This document shows, piece after piece, positions 32,147 to 40,813 of a stretch of 64,000 nucleotides of DNA (positions are counted from its first letter, which is position 1; each line of letters opens with the position of its first letter). The notes beneath the pieces were generated by a model. That model was given only the letters and a program-made list of their open reading frames with translations, was not told the origin of the DNA and did not search any database. The position numbers and the translations under genes are program-made. Origin of the DNA: CAYWWM01 sp965198025 (GTDB lineage Bacteria > Acidobacteriota > Terriglobia > 2-12-FULL-54-10); assembly GCA_965198025.1 (NCBI GenBank), contig OZ240237.1, positions 124,001-188,000 on the forward strand, in the 5' to 3' direction.

Positions 32147-33171
32147 TTCATGCCATGGACCGAAGCCGGACACGAGCTGGGATAGGAATCTCGCTGCTGA
32201 TTCTTGTGACATTGACGGCAGCAGGGACGGGCTGCGTCGCTGACCCGGGCGACCCACCACACCCAAACTCTACCGACGTCGGATCGGGAAGTGGATATCC
32301 ACATGACGTGGTGACCTTGATTACGCACTCCAGTCCCGGGGGCGGAAGTGATGTATTTCTGAGGGAGCTCGCCAGACACCTTGGTCCCCAGATGGGGGTG
32401 GATTTCGTCGTCGAGAACGTCATCGGCGGCGGGGGCGCCCGAGCGATGAGCCGTCTTGCCAATGCGCCCGCCGACGGAAGAATTTTTTACGCGGCGACAC
32501 CCAGTTTTATCTTCACGTCGCTGATGAGCAGGCCGGCAAATACCTACCAGGATCTGGATCCGATCGTAAACGTTTTCTTCGATCAGGAAGTGATCTACAC
32601 GCGCACCGAGAGTCCGTTTGAGACACTCGCCGACGTAATTCAGACCGCACGTTCCCGGCGAGGACGCTGGGGAGCAGCCACGCCCGGATCGCTGGAGCGA
32701 CAAGCCCTTGAGCGACTCAAACAGGCCGCGGGCGTGGATGCGGCCGTCGTTAGCCATGAGGGCGGTGGCGATCTGATCCTCAATGTATTGAACGGGACCC
32801 TCGATATCGGTGTGGGGGAGGCCCAGGAAATCCAAAGCCAGCTCGAAGCAGGCCAGTTGCGCCTGCTTGCGGTATTCAGTGATACGCGATTGTCGGATTT
32901 ACCGGAGTTGCCGACGGTAAAGGAGTCGGGTTTCGACATCGTGGTAACGAAGTTTCGGGGATTGATGGGGCCACCCGATACGCCTCCGGAGATCGTTGAG
33001 GCATGGGAAAATGCGGTGCAGGCAGTGCTGGAGAATCCGGACTATTTGGAAGTGTATTCCAGCGAAATACTCTCACCCATGTATATGCCGCAATCCGAGT
33101 ACGCCGGTTTCATCGGCACCTTCGCCGCCGATACCGAATCGTTTCTACGGGAAACCGGTATCATCAACTGA
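32143..33171 (+). CDS. tctC: Tripartite tricarboxylate transporter, solute-binding protein (TctC/Bug)
   Basis: 342 residues from ATG 32143, overlapping the SDR stop by ATGA. The signal peptide ends in a lipobox (TAAGTGC, Cys about 31), so the protein is a periplasmic lipoprotein. The Bug-family ligand loops are visible: VTLITHSSPGGGSDVFLREL, VENVIGGGGARAMSRLANAP and KFRGLMGPPDTPPEIVEAW. It binds a carboxylate and hands it to TctA/TctB. The ligand could be any of the di- or tricarboxylates or aromatic acids these proteins carry. tctB follows after 27 bp. Confidence 0.9.
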   Translation: MIHAMDRSRTRAGIGISLLILVTLTAAGTGCVADPGDPPHPNSTDVGSGSGYPHDVVTLITHSSPGGGSDVFLRELARHLGPQMGVDFVVENVIGGGGARAMSRLANAPADGRIFYAATPSFIFTSLMSRPANTYQDLDPIVNVFFDQEVIYTRTESPFETLADVIQTARSRRGRWGAATPGSLERQALERLKQAAGVDAAVVSHEGGGDLILNVLNGTLDIGVGEAQEIQSQLEAGQLRLLAVFSDTRLSDLPELPTVKESGFDIVVTKFRGLMGPPDTPPEIVEAWENAVQAVLENPDYLEVYSSEILSPMYMPQSEYAGFIGTFAADTESFLRETGIIN

Positions 33172-33198
33172 TCGAACGACATCGACAATGGCCTGTTC

Positions 33199-33687
33199 AT
33201 GTTGAAGGATCTGATTGGCGCACTGGTTTTGTTGCTGATCGCCTTCGGCTACTACCTCCTCGCCAGCGACATCAATCAGAGCGCACTGTCCGACGAGGTC
33301 GGCGCCGCGGGGCTTCCCGTCGTCTATGCGGCGCTTTTGGCCTTGATCGCCCTGGCCCTGGCGGCCAGAGCGCTGATCGCCTCCCGCTTCATGGCACGGG
33401 GTCCACAGGCCTCTCTCGACGATTTCTCAGCCGATAGACAGAAGCTCTTACGGGCAGGGGGCATGCTGACTATCGGAATCGTCTATATCGCGACCGTAAC
33501 TTTCATTGGCTACTTAGTTGCTCTGGCGGCGGTCATTGCCCTCATTGCCATATATCAAGGTGAGCATGCAGGAAGGCGCCTGGCCGCCATCTCGATCGGT
33601 GGTGGAATCACATTCTGGATATTTTTCGATCGTCTGCTTGGAATTGAAATGCCATCCGGGTTCTGGCCGGCACTGTGGGGGGGATGA
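33199..33687 (+). CDS. tctB: Tripartite tricarboxylate transporter, small membrane subunit
   Basis: 162 residues from ATG 33199. Four hydrophobic helices (about 4-22, 40-60, 88-108, 115-150) fit TctB, the small inner-membrane subunit of the sodium-driven tricarboxylate transporter. Its last codons overlap the start of tctA by 4 bp. Sequence identity in this family is low, so order and topology carry the assignment. Confidence 0.85.
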   Translation: MLKDLIGALVLLLIAFGYYLLASDINQSALSDEVGAAGLPVVYAALLALIALALAARALIASRFMARGPQASLDDFSADRQKLLRAGGMLTIGIVYIATVTFIGYLVALAAVIALIAIYQGEHAGRRLAAISIGGGITFWIFFDRLLGIEMPSGFWPALWGG

Positions 33688-35189
33688 TGGGAGCTGTACT
33701 TGAAGGCCTCAACATGCTGGTTACAACGCCGCTTGCGCTCTCGGCTCTTGCCGGTGTGGCCTGGGGGATTCTGGGAGGCGCACTTCCCGGCATTTCACCC
33801 TCGATCAGCATGGCTTTACTGCTGCCGTTCACCTACGGCCTGGAGCCTGCCTCGGCAATCGTCCTGCTCGGATCCACTTACATTGGAGCGGAATACGGAG
33901 GGTCGATACCCGCAATTCTGATCAACACACCCGGCACGAACGCGGCCGCCGCCACCCTTCTCGACGGCTATCCAATGAAGCGGCAGGGTCGAGGCGGCGA
34001 GGCCCTCGGGATTTCCCTTTACTCCGGCGTCCTGGGCAGTCTGTTCGGATTGTTGATGTTGGTATTGCTGACGCGGCCTTTGGCGAATCTGGCCCTCGCG
34101 TTTACCCCGATGTCCTATTTTGCGCTCGGTGTCCTTGGACTGAGCGTGATCGCTTCGCTTGCGGGGGCATCGATACTGAAAGGCCTAGCCGCCGGACTGC
34201 TCGGTCTCATGGTTGCAACCGTAGGATCTGATCCGATATCCGGCGTTCCGCGTTTCACATTTGGGCAACCGGCACTGCTGGACGGCATCGCCCCGATCCT
34301 CGTGATGGTCGGCCTCTTTGCGGTCAGCGAACTGTTCCTGCAGTCCAGCCAACCGGCCTGGGAAAAGCCTGCTCCCGAATCGACGAAGATCCGCTTACCT
34401 GGCAGGAAGTTGAGGCGGCGGCTCTTTCGGCCTCAGCTGATCGGTTCCTTGATTGGCACGGTAGAAGGAGTGATTCCCGGCGCCGGAGGCACAATCGCAT
34501 CGTTTCTCTCCTATAACGAAGCGCGCCGCTGGTCGAGGGCCAAAGACGAGTTCGGCGAGGGCTCACCGGAAGGAATCGCGGCGCCCGAGACCGCCAACAA
34601 CACGGTTGCATCAACAGCTTTGGTGCCCCTGTTGAGCTTCGGGATTCCCGGATCGAACTCAGCGGCTATCCTGCTGGGTGGCCTTCTCATTCACGGGCTG
34701 CTGCCGGGACCTCGACTGTTCGAGGAAAACGCCGATGCTGTGATCGGTCTCTATACCGGACTGTTTGTTGCGAGCCTGTCGTTGTTGGTCATCGGAAGCG
34801 CCATCCTGCCGGTTTGCCTGTGGCTGGTGAACAGGTCCAAGGCCGTGTTGATGGCTTTCATATACGCGCTGATCTTCTCCGGAGTCTACACGATCAATTA
34901 CAGCCTCTTCGACGTCGGCCTGGTACTTGCAACAGGTACCGCAGGTCTTGTAATGCGCATTCTGGGATTGCCTTTACTCCCTACCGTGCTCGGCGTCGTT
35001 TTGGGATTTCTGGTCGAATCGAACTATCGACGATCCCTCCTACTGTCGGGCGGAGAACATTCGATCTTTCTTGAGGATCCCATCGCCATCGGTCTCTTGT
35101 CGGTCGCGGGGCTCTTCATCATGGGTTCTGTCGGTCGTAGAATCTGGTTGAGCCTTCGGAAGAGGGAAGGCGCCTCCCGAGCAGCTTGA
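33684..35189 (+). CDS. tctA: Tripartite tricarboxylate transporter, large membrane subunit
   Basis: About 502 residues from ATG 33684, coupled to tctB by ATGA. The protein has about 11-12 hydrophobic helices. The TctA signatures are GALPGISPSISMALLLPFTY, GSIPAILINTPGTNAAAATL near the N-terminus and a second inverted copy VEGVIPGAGGTIASFLSYNE with FGIPGSNSAAILLGGL. These paired loops form the substrate path. The stop is 4 bp before the MmgE/PrpD gene. Confidence 0.93.
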   Translation: MMGAVLEGLNMLVTTPLALSALAGVAWGILGGALPGISPSISMALLLPFTYGLEPASAIVLLGSTYIGAEYGGSIPAILINTPGTNAAAATLLDGYPMKRQGRGGEALGISLYSGVLGSLFGLLMLVLLTRPLANLALAFTPMSYFALGVLGLSVIASLAGASILKGLAAGLLGLMVATVGSDPISGVPRFTFGQPALLDGIAPILVMVGLFAVSELFLQSSQPAWEKPAPESTKIRLPGRKLRRRLFRPQLIGSLIGTVEGVIPGAGGTIASFLSYNEARRWSRAKDEFGEGSPEGIAAPETANNTVASTALVPLLSFGIPGSNSAAILLGGLLIHGLLPGPRLFEENADAVIGLYTGLFVASLSLLVIGSAILPVCLWLVNRSKAVLMAFIYALIFSGVYTINYSLFDVGLVLATGTAGLVMRILGLPLLPTVLGVVLGFLVESNYRRSLLLSGGEHSIFLEDPIAIGLLSVAGLFIMGSVGRRIWLSLRKREGASRAA

Positions 35190-35193
35190 ACGG

Positions 35194-36567
35194 ATGAATA
35201 CCGAGCGTCCACGACAACCGATTGCAGCGATCCTGGCTGACTGGATCGATGCACTTTCTTCCCAAAAATTGCCCGACGAGGTCGCGAAAGTGTGTGCGGA
35301 CACCCTCATTGATACGGTCGGTCTCGCCTTTGCCGCCCGCAACACGGATTATGTCGCGGCACTCGGAAAGTCATGGAAGGCTGCGGGCCCCTGCACCGTC
35401 ATTGGTTCCAAAGACACGCTGACGCCAGAGTCAGCAGCAATGATCAATGGTACGGCCGCCCATGGTGAAGATTTCGACAACACGTTTGAAGGATGCCCGG
35501 TGCATCCGGGCGCCGTTATCGTACCGGCCGTACTTGCGGCGGCCGAAGTCGAGGGCCTCAGCGGAATCGATGTTATGCGGGGAATCGCCGTGGGCCAGGA
35601 ACTGATGTGTCGGATGGGACTGGTCGTAGGGAAAGGCACTCACACTGCAGGCTTCCATCCAACCGCCGTGATTGGCGCAATGGGGGCGACGGCGGCTGTC
35701 GCGGCAGCCACACGCGCAGGCCCCACCGCAACGACTAACGCACTCGGAGTTGCGGGAAGCGTGGCGTCCGGCATCGTCGAGTACCTGGCTGACGGTTCGT
35801 GGACCAAGAGGATGCACGCGGGTTGGGCGGCACAGTCAGGGTTTCGGGCGCTGGCAATGGGCCGCGCAGGATTCAAAGGCCCATCGTCTGTCTTCGAAGG
35901 CGAGCACGGCTTCTTTCACGCCTTCGCACCTTCGGTTTCCCCTGACTTCAGTCTGTTGACGGAGGAACTCGGCGAGCGATGGGAGACCACCCGGCTGGCT
36001 TTCAAACCGTTCGCGTGTGGAACAATGGCCCAACCCTTTGTTGATTGTGCGATCCGACTCGCAAAATCGAGCACCGCCGCAGAGGATGTGTCGGAACTCA
36101 TGTGTTCAGTGGGGGAGGGAACGGTCCATCGGCTTTGGGAACCTCTGGATCTAAAACGCAATCCGCCGACTGCTTACGCGGCCAAGTTCAGTACGCCGTA
36201 CTGCATAGCCGTCGGCTTTCTTCGTGGCGCGGCCGGTCTCGCAGAATTCGACGAAGCCTTGATTCAGGATGCCGGCATCCTGTCGCTATCCAACAAGGTC
36301 GGCTATACGATCGATCCCGATGACCCCTACCCTCGCAACTATACCGGTCACGTCCGCGCCCTCCTCAAGGACGGGACAGTTGTCGAGGAGCGCCAGCCGT
36401 ATCTTCGCGGAGGCGTCCGAGAACCGCTCGACCGGGAAGAACTCGTCGGAAAGTGCGCTGCCAACCTCACCTTCGGTGGCGGCAATCCCGAACGGGCCAC
36501 GAGGATTGCAGAATGGGCCGATGGACTGCGCGGAAACTCCAGGCATATCTCTCCCCTGCCCGTATAG
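35194..36567 (+). CDS. MmgE/PrpD-family protein
   Basis: 457 residues from ATG 35194, 4 bp after tctA. The MmgE/PrpD fold includes 2-methylcitrate dehydratase, cis-aconitate decarboxylase and related enzymes that act on small carboxylic acids. Seen here are CADTLIDTVGLAFAARN, INGTAAHGEDFDNTFEGCPV (active-site Asp/His region), HPGAVIVPAVLAAAE, GTHTAGFHPTAVIGAMGATA and RMHAGWAAQSG. It likely dehydrates or isomerises the compound taken up by the Tct system. No cluster ligands are expected or seen. Co-occurrence of MmgE/PrpD with Tct genes is common in bacteria. Confidence 0.9.
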   Translation: MNTERPRQPIAAILADWIDALSSQKLPDEVAKVCADTLIDTVGLAFAARNTDYVAALGKSWKAAGPCTVIGSKDTLTPESAAMINGTAAHGEDFDNTFEGCPVHPGAVIVPAVLAAAEVEGLSGIDVMRGIAVGQELMCRMGLVVGKGTHTAGFHPTAVIGAMGATAAVAAATRAGPTATTNALGVAGSVASGIVEYLADGSWTKRMHAGWAAQSGFRALAMGRAGFKGPSSVFEGEHGFFHAFAPSVSPDFSLLTEELGERWETTRLAFKPFACGTMAQPFVDCAIRLAKSSTAAEDVSELMCSVGEGTVHRLWEPLDLKRNPPTAYAAKFSTPYCIAVGFLRGAAGLAEFDEALIQDAGILSLSNKVGYTIDPDDPYPRNYTGHVRALLKDGTVVEERQPYLRGGVREPLDREELVGKCAANLTFGGGNPERATRIAEWADGLRGNSRHISPLPV

Positions 36568-36591
36568 ACGATGCGATAAACTCTCCTCTTC

Positions 36592-37240
36592 ATGAGAGAC
36601 AAAGACGCGCTTGATGCCCTGCACCAGGGTGACTATGAAAGAGCTTCCGCGCTACTGGCCAATCTGGTTCGAGACAACGGGTATGGCTCGAACATCCTGA
36701 ATCACGCCTGCACCATTGCCTTGCACTCGGCGGACAAGAAAGCCGCACTGGCCGAAGCCGCTTTTGACATCGGAAAGCACTACGAGCCCACGGACCCCGG
36801 ACTTGCGCTGGATTTCTTTCAACGGTCCATTTTTTCGGACTTGACCCGGATCGTGTTCGGGATGTTTGTGAGTATCAGGCACGTTGGGCACGGCTCTTAA
36901 GAAACCGATCTCACCGAAGATTCGGACAGACCGCATTGCACACGTCATCGGCTGTTTTCTTCCCGGCCACGCCCCAAGCCTCTATATCTAGTTGATGTCG
37001 AAGGCGCTCTCGGAACACGGCGTTTCCTCGTAAGTGTTTACGACGGAATGGGCATCCGATTGGTTCTTCAATCCACCGGGATTGCAGCCGCAACCGCTCG
37101 AAGTGGAGGCGGAAACCATCGTCGGCCCCGAAAAGGGCGGCTTCATCGAACGCGCCGAAAGCGTTGCAGCCTCGATCAGAGAGGCCGACATCGATATTGC
37201 GTTCTACCATTGTGGGCCGACTGAACAGATTACCGTTTGT
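36592..37240 (+). pseudogene. Decayed TPR-like/unknown protein gene
   Basis: From ATG 36592 the first 80 residues look like TPR helices (DALDALHQGDYERASALLAN, AEAAFDIGKHYEPTDPGLAL). Near 36838 the frame shifts to LDPDRVRDVCEYQARWARLL, then to RTDRIAHVIGCFLPGHAPSL, which hits a TAG at 36989 and a TAA at 37031. The same frame resumes VFTTEWASDWFFNPP and ends near FYHCGPTEQITV where the IS3 fragment starts. So one long protein gene carries at least two frameshifts and two stops. The pattern resembles proteins with a TPR domain and a glycosyltransferase-like region, but I cannot name it. Confidence 0.6.
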
Positions 37241-37650
37241 GTGGCAGCATTGAGATGATGCTGTGGCGAGGGTTCCCGGAGCATATTCGATCCGACAACG
37301 GCCCAGAGTTCCTGGTCCGGGACTTGCGCGAGTGGCTGGGGAAGCTCGGGACCGGAACGTTATACATCGAACCGGGGAGTCCCTGGGAGAATGGGTATTG
37401 TGAGAGTTTCAATGGGAAGCTGAGAGACGAATGCCTGAATGGTGAGATCTTCTATTCGTTGAAGGAAGCCCAGATTGTGATTGAGCAATGGCGGGAGGAA
37501 TATAATACCCGAAGACCGCACTCGGCGCTGGCTTACAGCCCCCCGGCACCGGGGGCCTGTAAGCCATTCCTTCCCCCCAAACCGGGTTCATAGCCTCAGG
37601 CTGTCATGTAAACTCTCTCACAAGGAGTGGTACAAAAAATCGGTCTGGTC
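37241..37650 (+). mobile_element. IS3-family right-end fragment, copy 2 (orfB C-terminus)
   Basis: About 115 codons (to TAG at 37593) of an IS3 OrfB integrase domain remain: GFPEHIRSDNGPEFLVRDL, LYIEPGSPWENGYCESFNGK and YNTRRPHSALAY, holding the last D and E of the DDE triad. The first half of orfB and all of orfA are missing. The terminal repeat ends about 37650 (GGTCTGGTC). It cuts the ERG2-like gene on its right and abuts the decayed gene on its left, so a deletion on the left is likely. Confidence 0.85.
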
Positions 37651-37804
37651 GTTGGAGAAGAACCACTCGGGCTCGGTCTCGATCAGACCGGGATGCCGTT
37701 CGGCGAGGTCTTGAGTGATGGCGGCGAGCATTCTTCTCCAGCGGCAGATCGAGATGGGAATGGGCGACCTCGTGGAGGATCTCGGGGTCAAAAACATACT
37801 TCAT
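37651..37804 (-). pseudogene. ERG2-like sterol C8-isomerase, N-terminal stub
   Basis: The minus strand from ATG 37804 reads MKYVFDPEILHEVAHSHLDL, matching the start of the ERG2/sigma-1-receptor fold (Y-FDP--L-E). After PLEK one extra base shifts the frame, and the next frame continues MLAAITQDLAERHP, then IETEPEWFFSN. Yeast ERG2 has EWVFNNAGG at this point; here the IS3 end follows directly after FFSN. The start codon abuts the stop of the methyltransferase gene with no gap, so the two were one operon. ERG2 moves the sterol double bond from C8 to C7. The gene is now inactive: it has a frameshift and about 150 residues are lost. Confidence 0.72.
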
Positions 37805-38836
37805 TCAGTCTCCCGAGCGCCGGGGTTTACGGATCAGGAAGAAAAACATCGGAGTAAAAACACCGGACTCGCCACCTTCGACCAGCGCGTCCGCCCCCAC
37901 ATTCAACAGCGTGCTGACCGCGGTGGTGCCCTCCGGAACCACTCGCAACCTCTCCCCAACCCCTAACAGCAAATTGGTCAAGGCGCGGCCAATAGGTGTG
38001 CTCGGAATACTCGCAAGACTGATATCGCGACCCTGCAAAGCACGGTACCAGGGCATTTCCGGATGCGACTCGGGGGCGAGGTCGCGGGCTTCCAGGATCT
38101 CGAATCCGGCCATGCGCAACGCATCGCAAACTTCCGAAGTGAAGGCGAGATCCGGTAGCCCTGTCCCCGTCACGATATCTTCCTTGATCCGCTGGTGCTC
38201 TGCGTTCGACGGATCGAAATCCTCAGTGAGACACCACTCATAGCCCGCAAAACAAGCCCCCGGACGCAGGACGCGGAAGATCTCCCGGAACGCCGCCGTC
38301 TTGTCCGGTGCGTGGGGCGTGGCCTCGATGGCGAAGGCGGCATCGTAGTGGTCGTCACCTTCGGGAACCTGCATGTAGTCGCCGTGGATGAAGCGGCACA
38401 ACGACTGGTCATCTCGGGTGTGCACTTTCGCGCGCGTGATCTGGTAGGCGCTACTGTTGATACCAACAAAGCTGGCCCCGGAATGGCGGGCCAGAGTGCC
38501 CATCGGCCCCCCTACCCCGCTCCCCACATCGAGCACTTGCATCCCCGGTCTCAGGGACGGCCGATCGGTGAGAAAACGCTGGTGCCTGAGCAGCGACGCC
38601 TTGAAGCTCTCGCCCCGCCGTCGGGGGGCGAAGTGCCAGAACTGACCCCAGCCGAACTCGTAGAAATCGGTCACCAGGTCGTAGTAGTGAGTGACGAGCA
38701 ACTGATAACGCTCTTTTCTACGCTCCGAGCCGGCATCGTGAAGCCCGGTGTATTGATCGATGACGGATTTCACTTTATCCGGGGCGAGATCCGCGAGGGA
38801 ACGAGAGCTCGATCGTTTGGCGGGCGTACGGGTCAC
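37805..38836 (-). CDS. Sterol C24-methyltransferase-like protein (ERG6/SMT type)
   Basis: 343 residues from GTG 38836 with a weak ribosome site. It matches eukaryotic ERG6/SMT along its length. The aromatic sterol-binding block is YEFGWGQFWHF (59-69) then RRRGESFKASLLRHQ, the SAM motif is VLDVGSGVGGP (101-111), the SMT-specific IEATPHAPD is at 170-178, and GYEWCLTEDFDPSNAEH (198-214) with GTGLPDL follows. These blocks set SMT apart from ordinary SAM methyltransferases. The expected reaction is methyl transfer to a C24 double bond in a sterol side chain. Near relatives are known from metagenome-derived uncultured bacteria. No sterol cyclase or squalene epoxidase is in the window, so the sterol may be made elsewhere in the genome or taken from a host. 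Confidence 0.88.
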   Translation of the reverse strand: MTRTPAKRSSSRSLADLAPDKVKSVIDQYTGLHDAGSERRKERYQLLVTHYYDLVTDFYEFGWGQFWHFAPRRRGESFKASLLRHQRFLTDRPSLRPGMQVLDVGSGVGGPMGTLARHSGASFVGINSSAYQITRAKVHTRDDQSLCRFIHGDYMQVPEGDDHYDAAFAIEATPHAPDKTAAFREIFRVLRPGACFAGYEWCLTEDFDPSNAEHQRIKEDIVTGTGLPDLAFTSEVCDALRMAGFEILEARDLAPESHPEMPWYRALQGRDISLASIPSTPIGRALTNLLLGVGERLRVVPEGTTAVSTLLNVGADALVEGGESGVFTPMFFFLIRKPRRSGD

Positions 38837-39202
38837 TCGATTATTTTTTCAGGTTCGCACGAATTTATCCAGGAGTAGAATATTGCGAGAAGAAATTCAG
38901 CAGAAATGCGAGAAACGACTGCGCCCTGCTAACTGTTAGAAGACTGTAAGTAATTCATAATAAATAGATATAGTAGGAATTGATCCATTATGATTCCCTC
39001 ATCAAATCCCTCTTTCTAAACCGGAATCAATTGGACCGTCGAGGACGTTCGCGGACAGGTCTTCGAGCGATCAACCCTGGAGTCCGGGAGTCCGAGGCCG
39101 CCGATGGGGTAGCAACCTGGGCGTGCTGCGAATCGGAGATTCGCTGGCTGTGCCGCTGTGCTTCAGCGGCCCGATTGTCGGCCGCTTGCGGACCGGCTCG
39201 CT
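38837..39202. other. Intergenic, AT-rich center
   Basis: A 100-bp AT-rich stretch (38920-39000) between the divergent-looking methyltransferase start and the end of the Cache gene probably holds the methyltransferase promoter. No gene is seen. Confidence 0.4.
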
Positions 39203-40177
39203 TCAAACCAGATAATAACCGGAGCCGATCAGAATCTGCAGGCCGGAGACCACGATCCTCTTGACGAAAGCCACCTTGCCCTGCATCCTCCCGCTGGAGG
39301 GATTGCGCGTCGAGTAGTACAGAAAGGTTTCCCCGAACGCATCGCCGACGCTCACCACATCCCGGCCCCCAAAGGGTCCGTCTATATGGTCGTTCAACTC
39401 CGGAGAAAGGACGCCCCACCACCACTGGCTGTAGGGATCGCCGCTGAACAGCGGGTTGCCGTTGGTATCCAGGCCGAACACGTAGATCGATTGGTTGCGC
39501 CACCGCGGATCGCTGGAGAGCGCCCGGGTGGCGAAGTACCCATTTGCTTCCAGCTCCATGGCGGCGCAACGGACAAACTCCTGCAGCCCCGGGGCGGAAG
39601 GCGCTGCCTCGAGTTGCATGGCGTTGACCTCTTCGCTCCTGCAGGTGGCGGGCAGGTCGCGCTGGTAGATGCCTGCGCTGATCGAGGCCGGCGTCCCGCC
39701 CCAGTCGATGCTCTTGAGGTAGGAAACCTTCGGCTCCTCCCTTCCCGTCGTTGGGTTTGTGGTGGAGTAGTAGAGCCAGCCCGCGCTGAAGCTGTTCAGG
39801 ATACGATGTAGTTCCACGACATAGTCGTTGCCGAAGACATCAACCAGCGGTCCCCACGGTGACCCTTCCCTCGAGGGGGCGGGCGGAAAGACGAAAGCGC
39901 GAGCCATCTCGGGCATTTGTGCCACTTCGCTGACGACGACATAGATTGGGCCGCTTCTCCAACGCTGGTCCTCGTGGAAGGCCCTGCGGGCCTCCTCAAA
40001 CCCCACTTCCAGGACGTGTTCGTAGGCGCATTGAACGAACGCCTGAACGTCCTCCGGTGTGCGCACGGCGCTGGCCACGATGGAGTGCTCCGCGCAAGTA
40101 TCATCGGAAGCTAAGGCCGGGGTGACGAGAATAGAGGTCAGGTAAAGCAGAATTGCAAGAGAATAGGGTCGCATCAT
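39203..40177 (-). CDS. Exported protein with two Cache-like sensor domains
   Basis: 324 residues from ATG 40177 (MMRPYSLAILLYLTSILVTP signal peptide, cleaved near ALAS). The protein has two similar halves. Each starts with a helix (VQAFVQCAYEHVLEVGFEEA; LQEFVRCAAMELEANGYFAT), continues with a strand block (RWRSGPIYVVV; RWRNQSIYVFGLD) and ends GWLYYSTTNPTTG-...-AGIYQRD and FLYYSTRNPSSG-...-GSGYYLV. These fit single Cache domains, which bind small ligands in the periplasm. There is no membrane or signalling output domain, so it is a free binding protein rather than a receptor. The ligand is unknown. Confidence 0.82.
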   Translation of the reverse strand: MMRPYSLAILLYLTSILVTPALASDDTCAEHSIVASAVRTPEDVQAFVQCAYEHVLEVGFEEARRAFHEDQRWRSGPIYVVVSEVAQMPEMARAFVFPPAPSREGSPWGPLVDVFGNDYVVELHRILNSFSAGWLYYSTTNPTTGREEPKVSYLKSIDWGGTPASISAGIYQRDLPATCRSEEVNAMQLEAAPSAPGLQEFVRCAAMELEANGYFATRALSSDPRWRNQSIYVFGLDTNGNPLFSGDPYSQWWWGVLSPELNDHIDGPFGGRDVVSVGDAFGETFLYYSTRNPSSGRMQGKVAFVKRIVVSGLQILIGSGYYLV

Positions 40178-40454
40178 CGAGCTAGTCTAGCACGACACGA
40201 TAGGCAGAACGCGGTACAGCCGAACACCCGCTTACTTTCAGCATACTGCAGCTAAAGTGACCGGGGAGATCCTCCCCTCCTCTGAAGGGACTGAGATGAC
40301 ACACAGACTTGATTGGAGCCGAAACCCGGCTCATAAATGACCAAAACTGTTATTTAGTCGAGAGGCGGCAGGTACGGCATGTCGCAGGCAGTCAGAGCAC
40401 GCGACAATTCCCCGAGTCATTGCTGCGACATATCCCGCAGCAGCCTTTTATTCC
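40178..40454. other. Intergenic
   Basis: I see no gene. A short GC hairpin, GGGGAGATCCTCCCC, lies at about 40262-40276. Confidence 0.4.
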
Positions 40455-40531
40455 TGGTAGGCCTGGGGAGACTCGAACTCCCGACCTTCGGTTTAGGAAA
40501 CCGCTGCTCTGTCCAACTGAGCTACAGGCCC
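40455..40531 (-). tRNA. tRNA-Arg (anticodon CCU), CCA encoded
   Basis: On the minus strand the acceptor GGGCCTG pairs with CAGGCCT, the D arm is GCTC/GAGC, the anticodon loop TTCCTAA reads CCT for Arg, and the T arm is GGGAG-TTCGAGT-CTCCC. The encoded CCA is at 40457-40455. Confidence 0.93.
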
Positions 40532-40813
40532 GTAATCACTTTCAGACCATCGTATCAATCTTTGTGGCTTTGGGGGGGGGCATTATCTTCCCGCCCCGGG
40601 AAAACGCACGGCTCCCACGACTCCAACGAACCGCCAAGAGCCTCAATTCGTTCCATCTGAGCCTTGCTGATATGCATGCGGAGGACTCGAAGTGTCCGCA
40701 ACGGCATCGCTGCGATAAATTCGATTGATATCCGTTTCGCATCCGTGTATACAGGTTGGAAAGTGGATGCACGGAGATCGGAAAGCTTTATCAGAGTTTG
40801 GGAAGGAGCGGTC

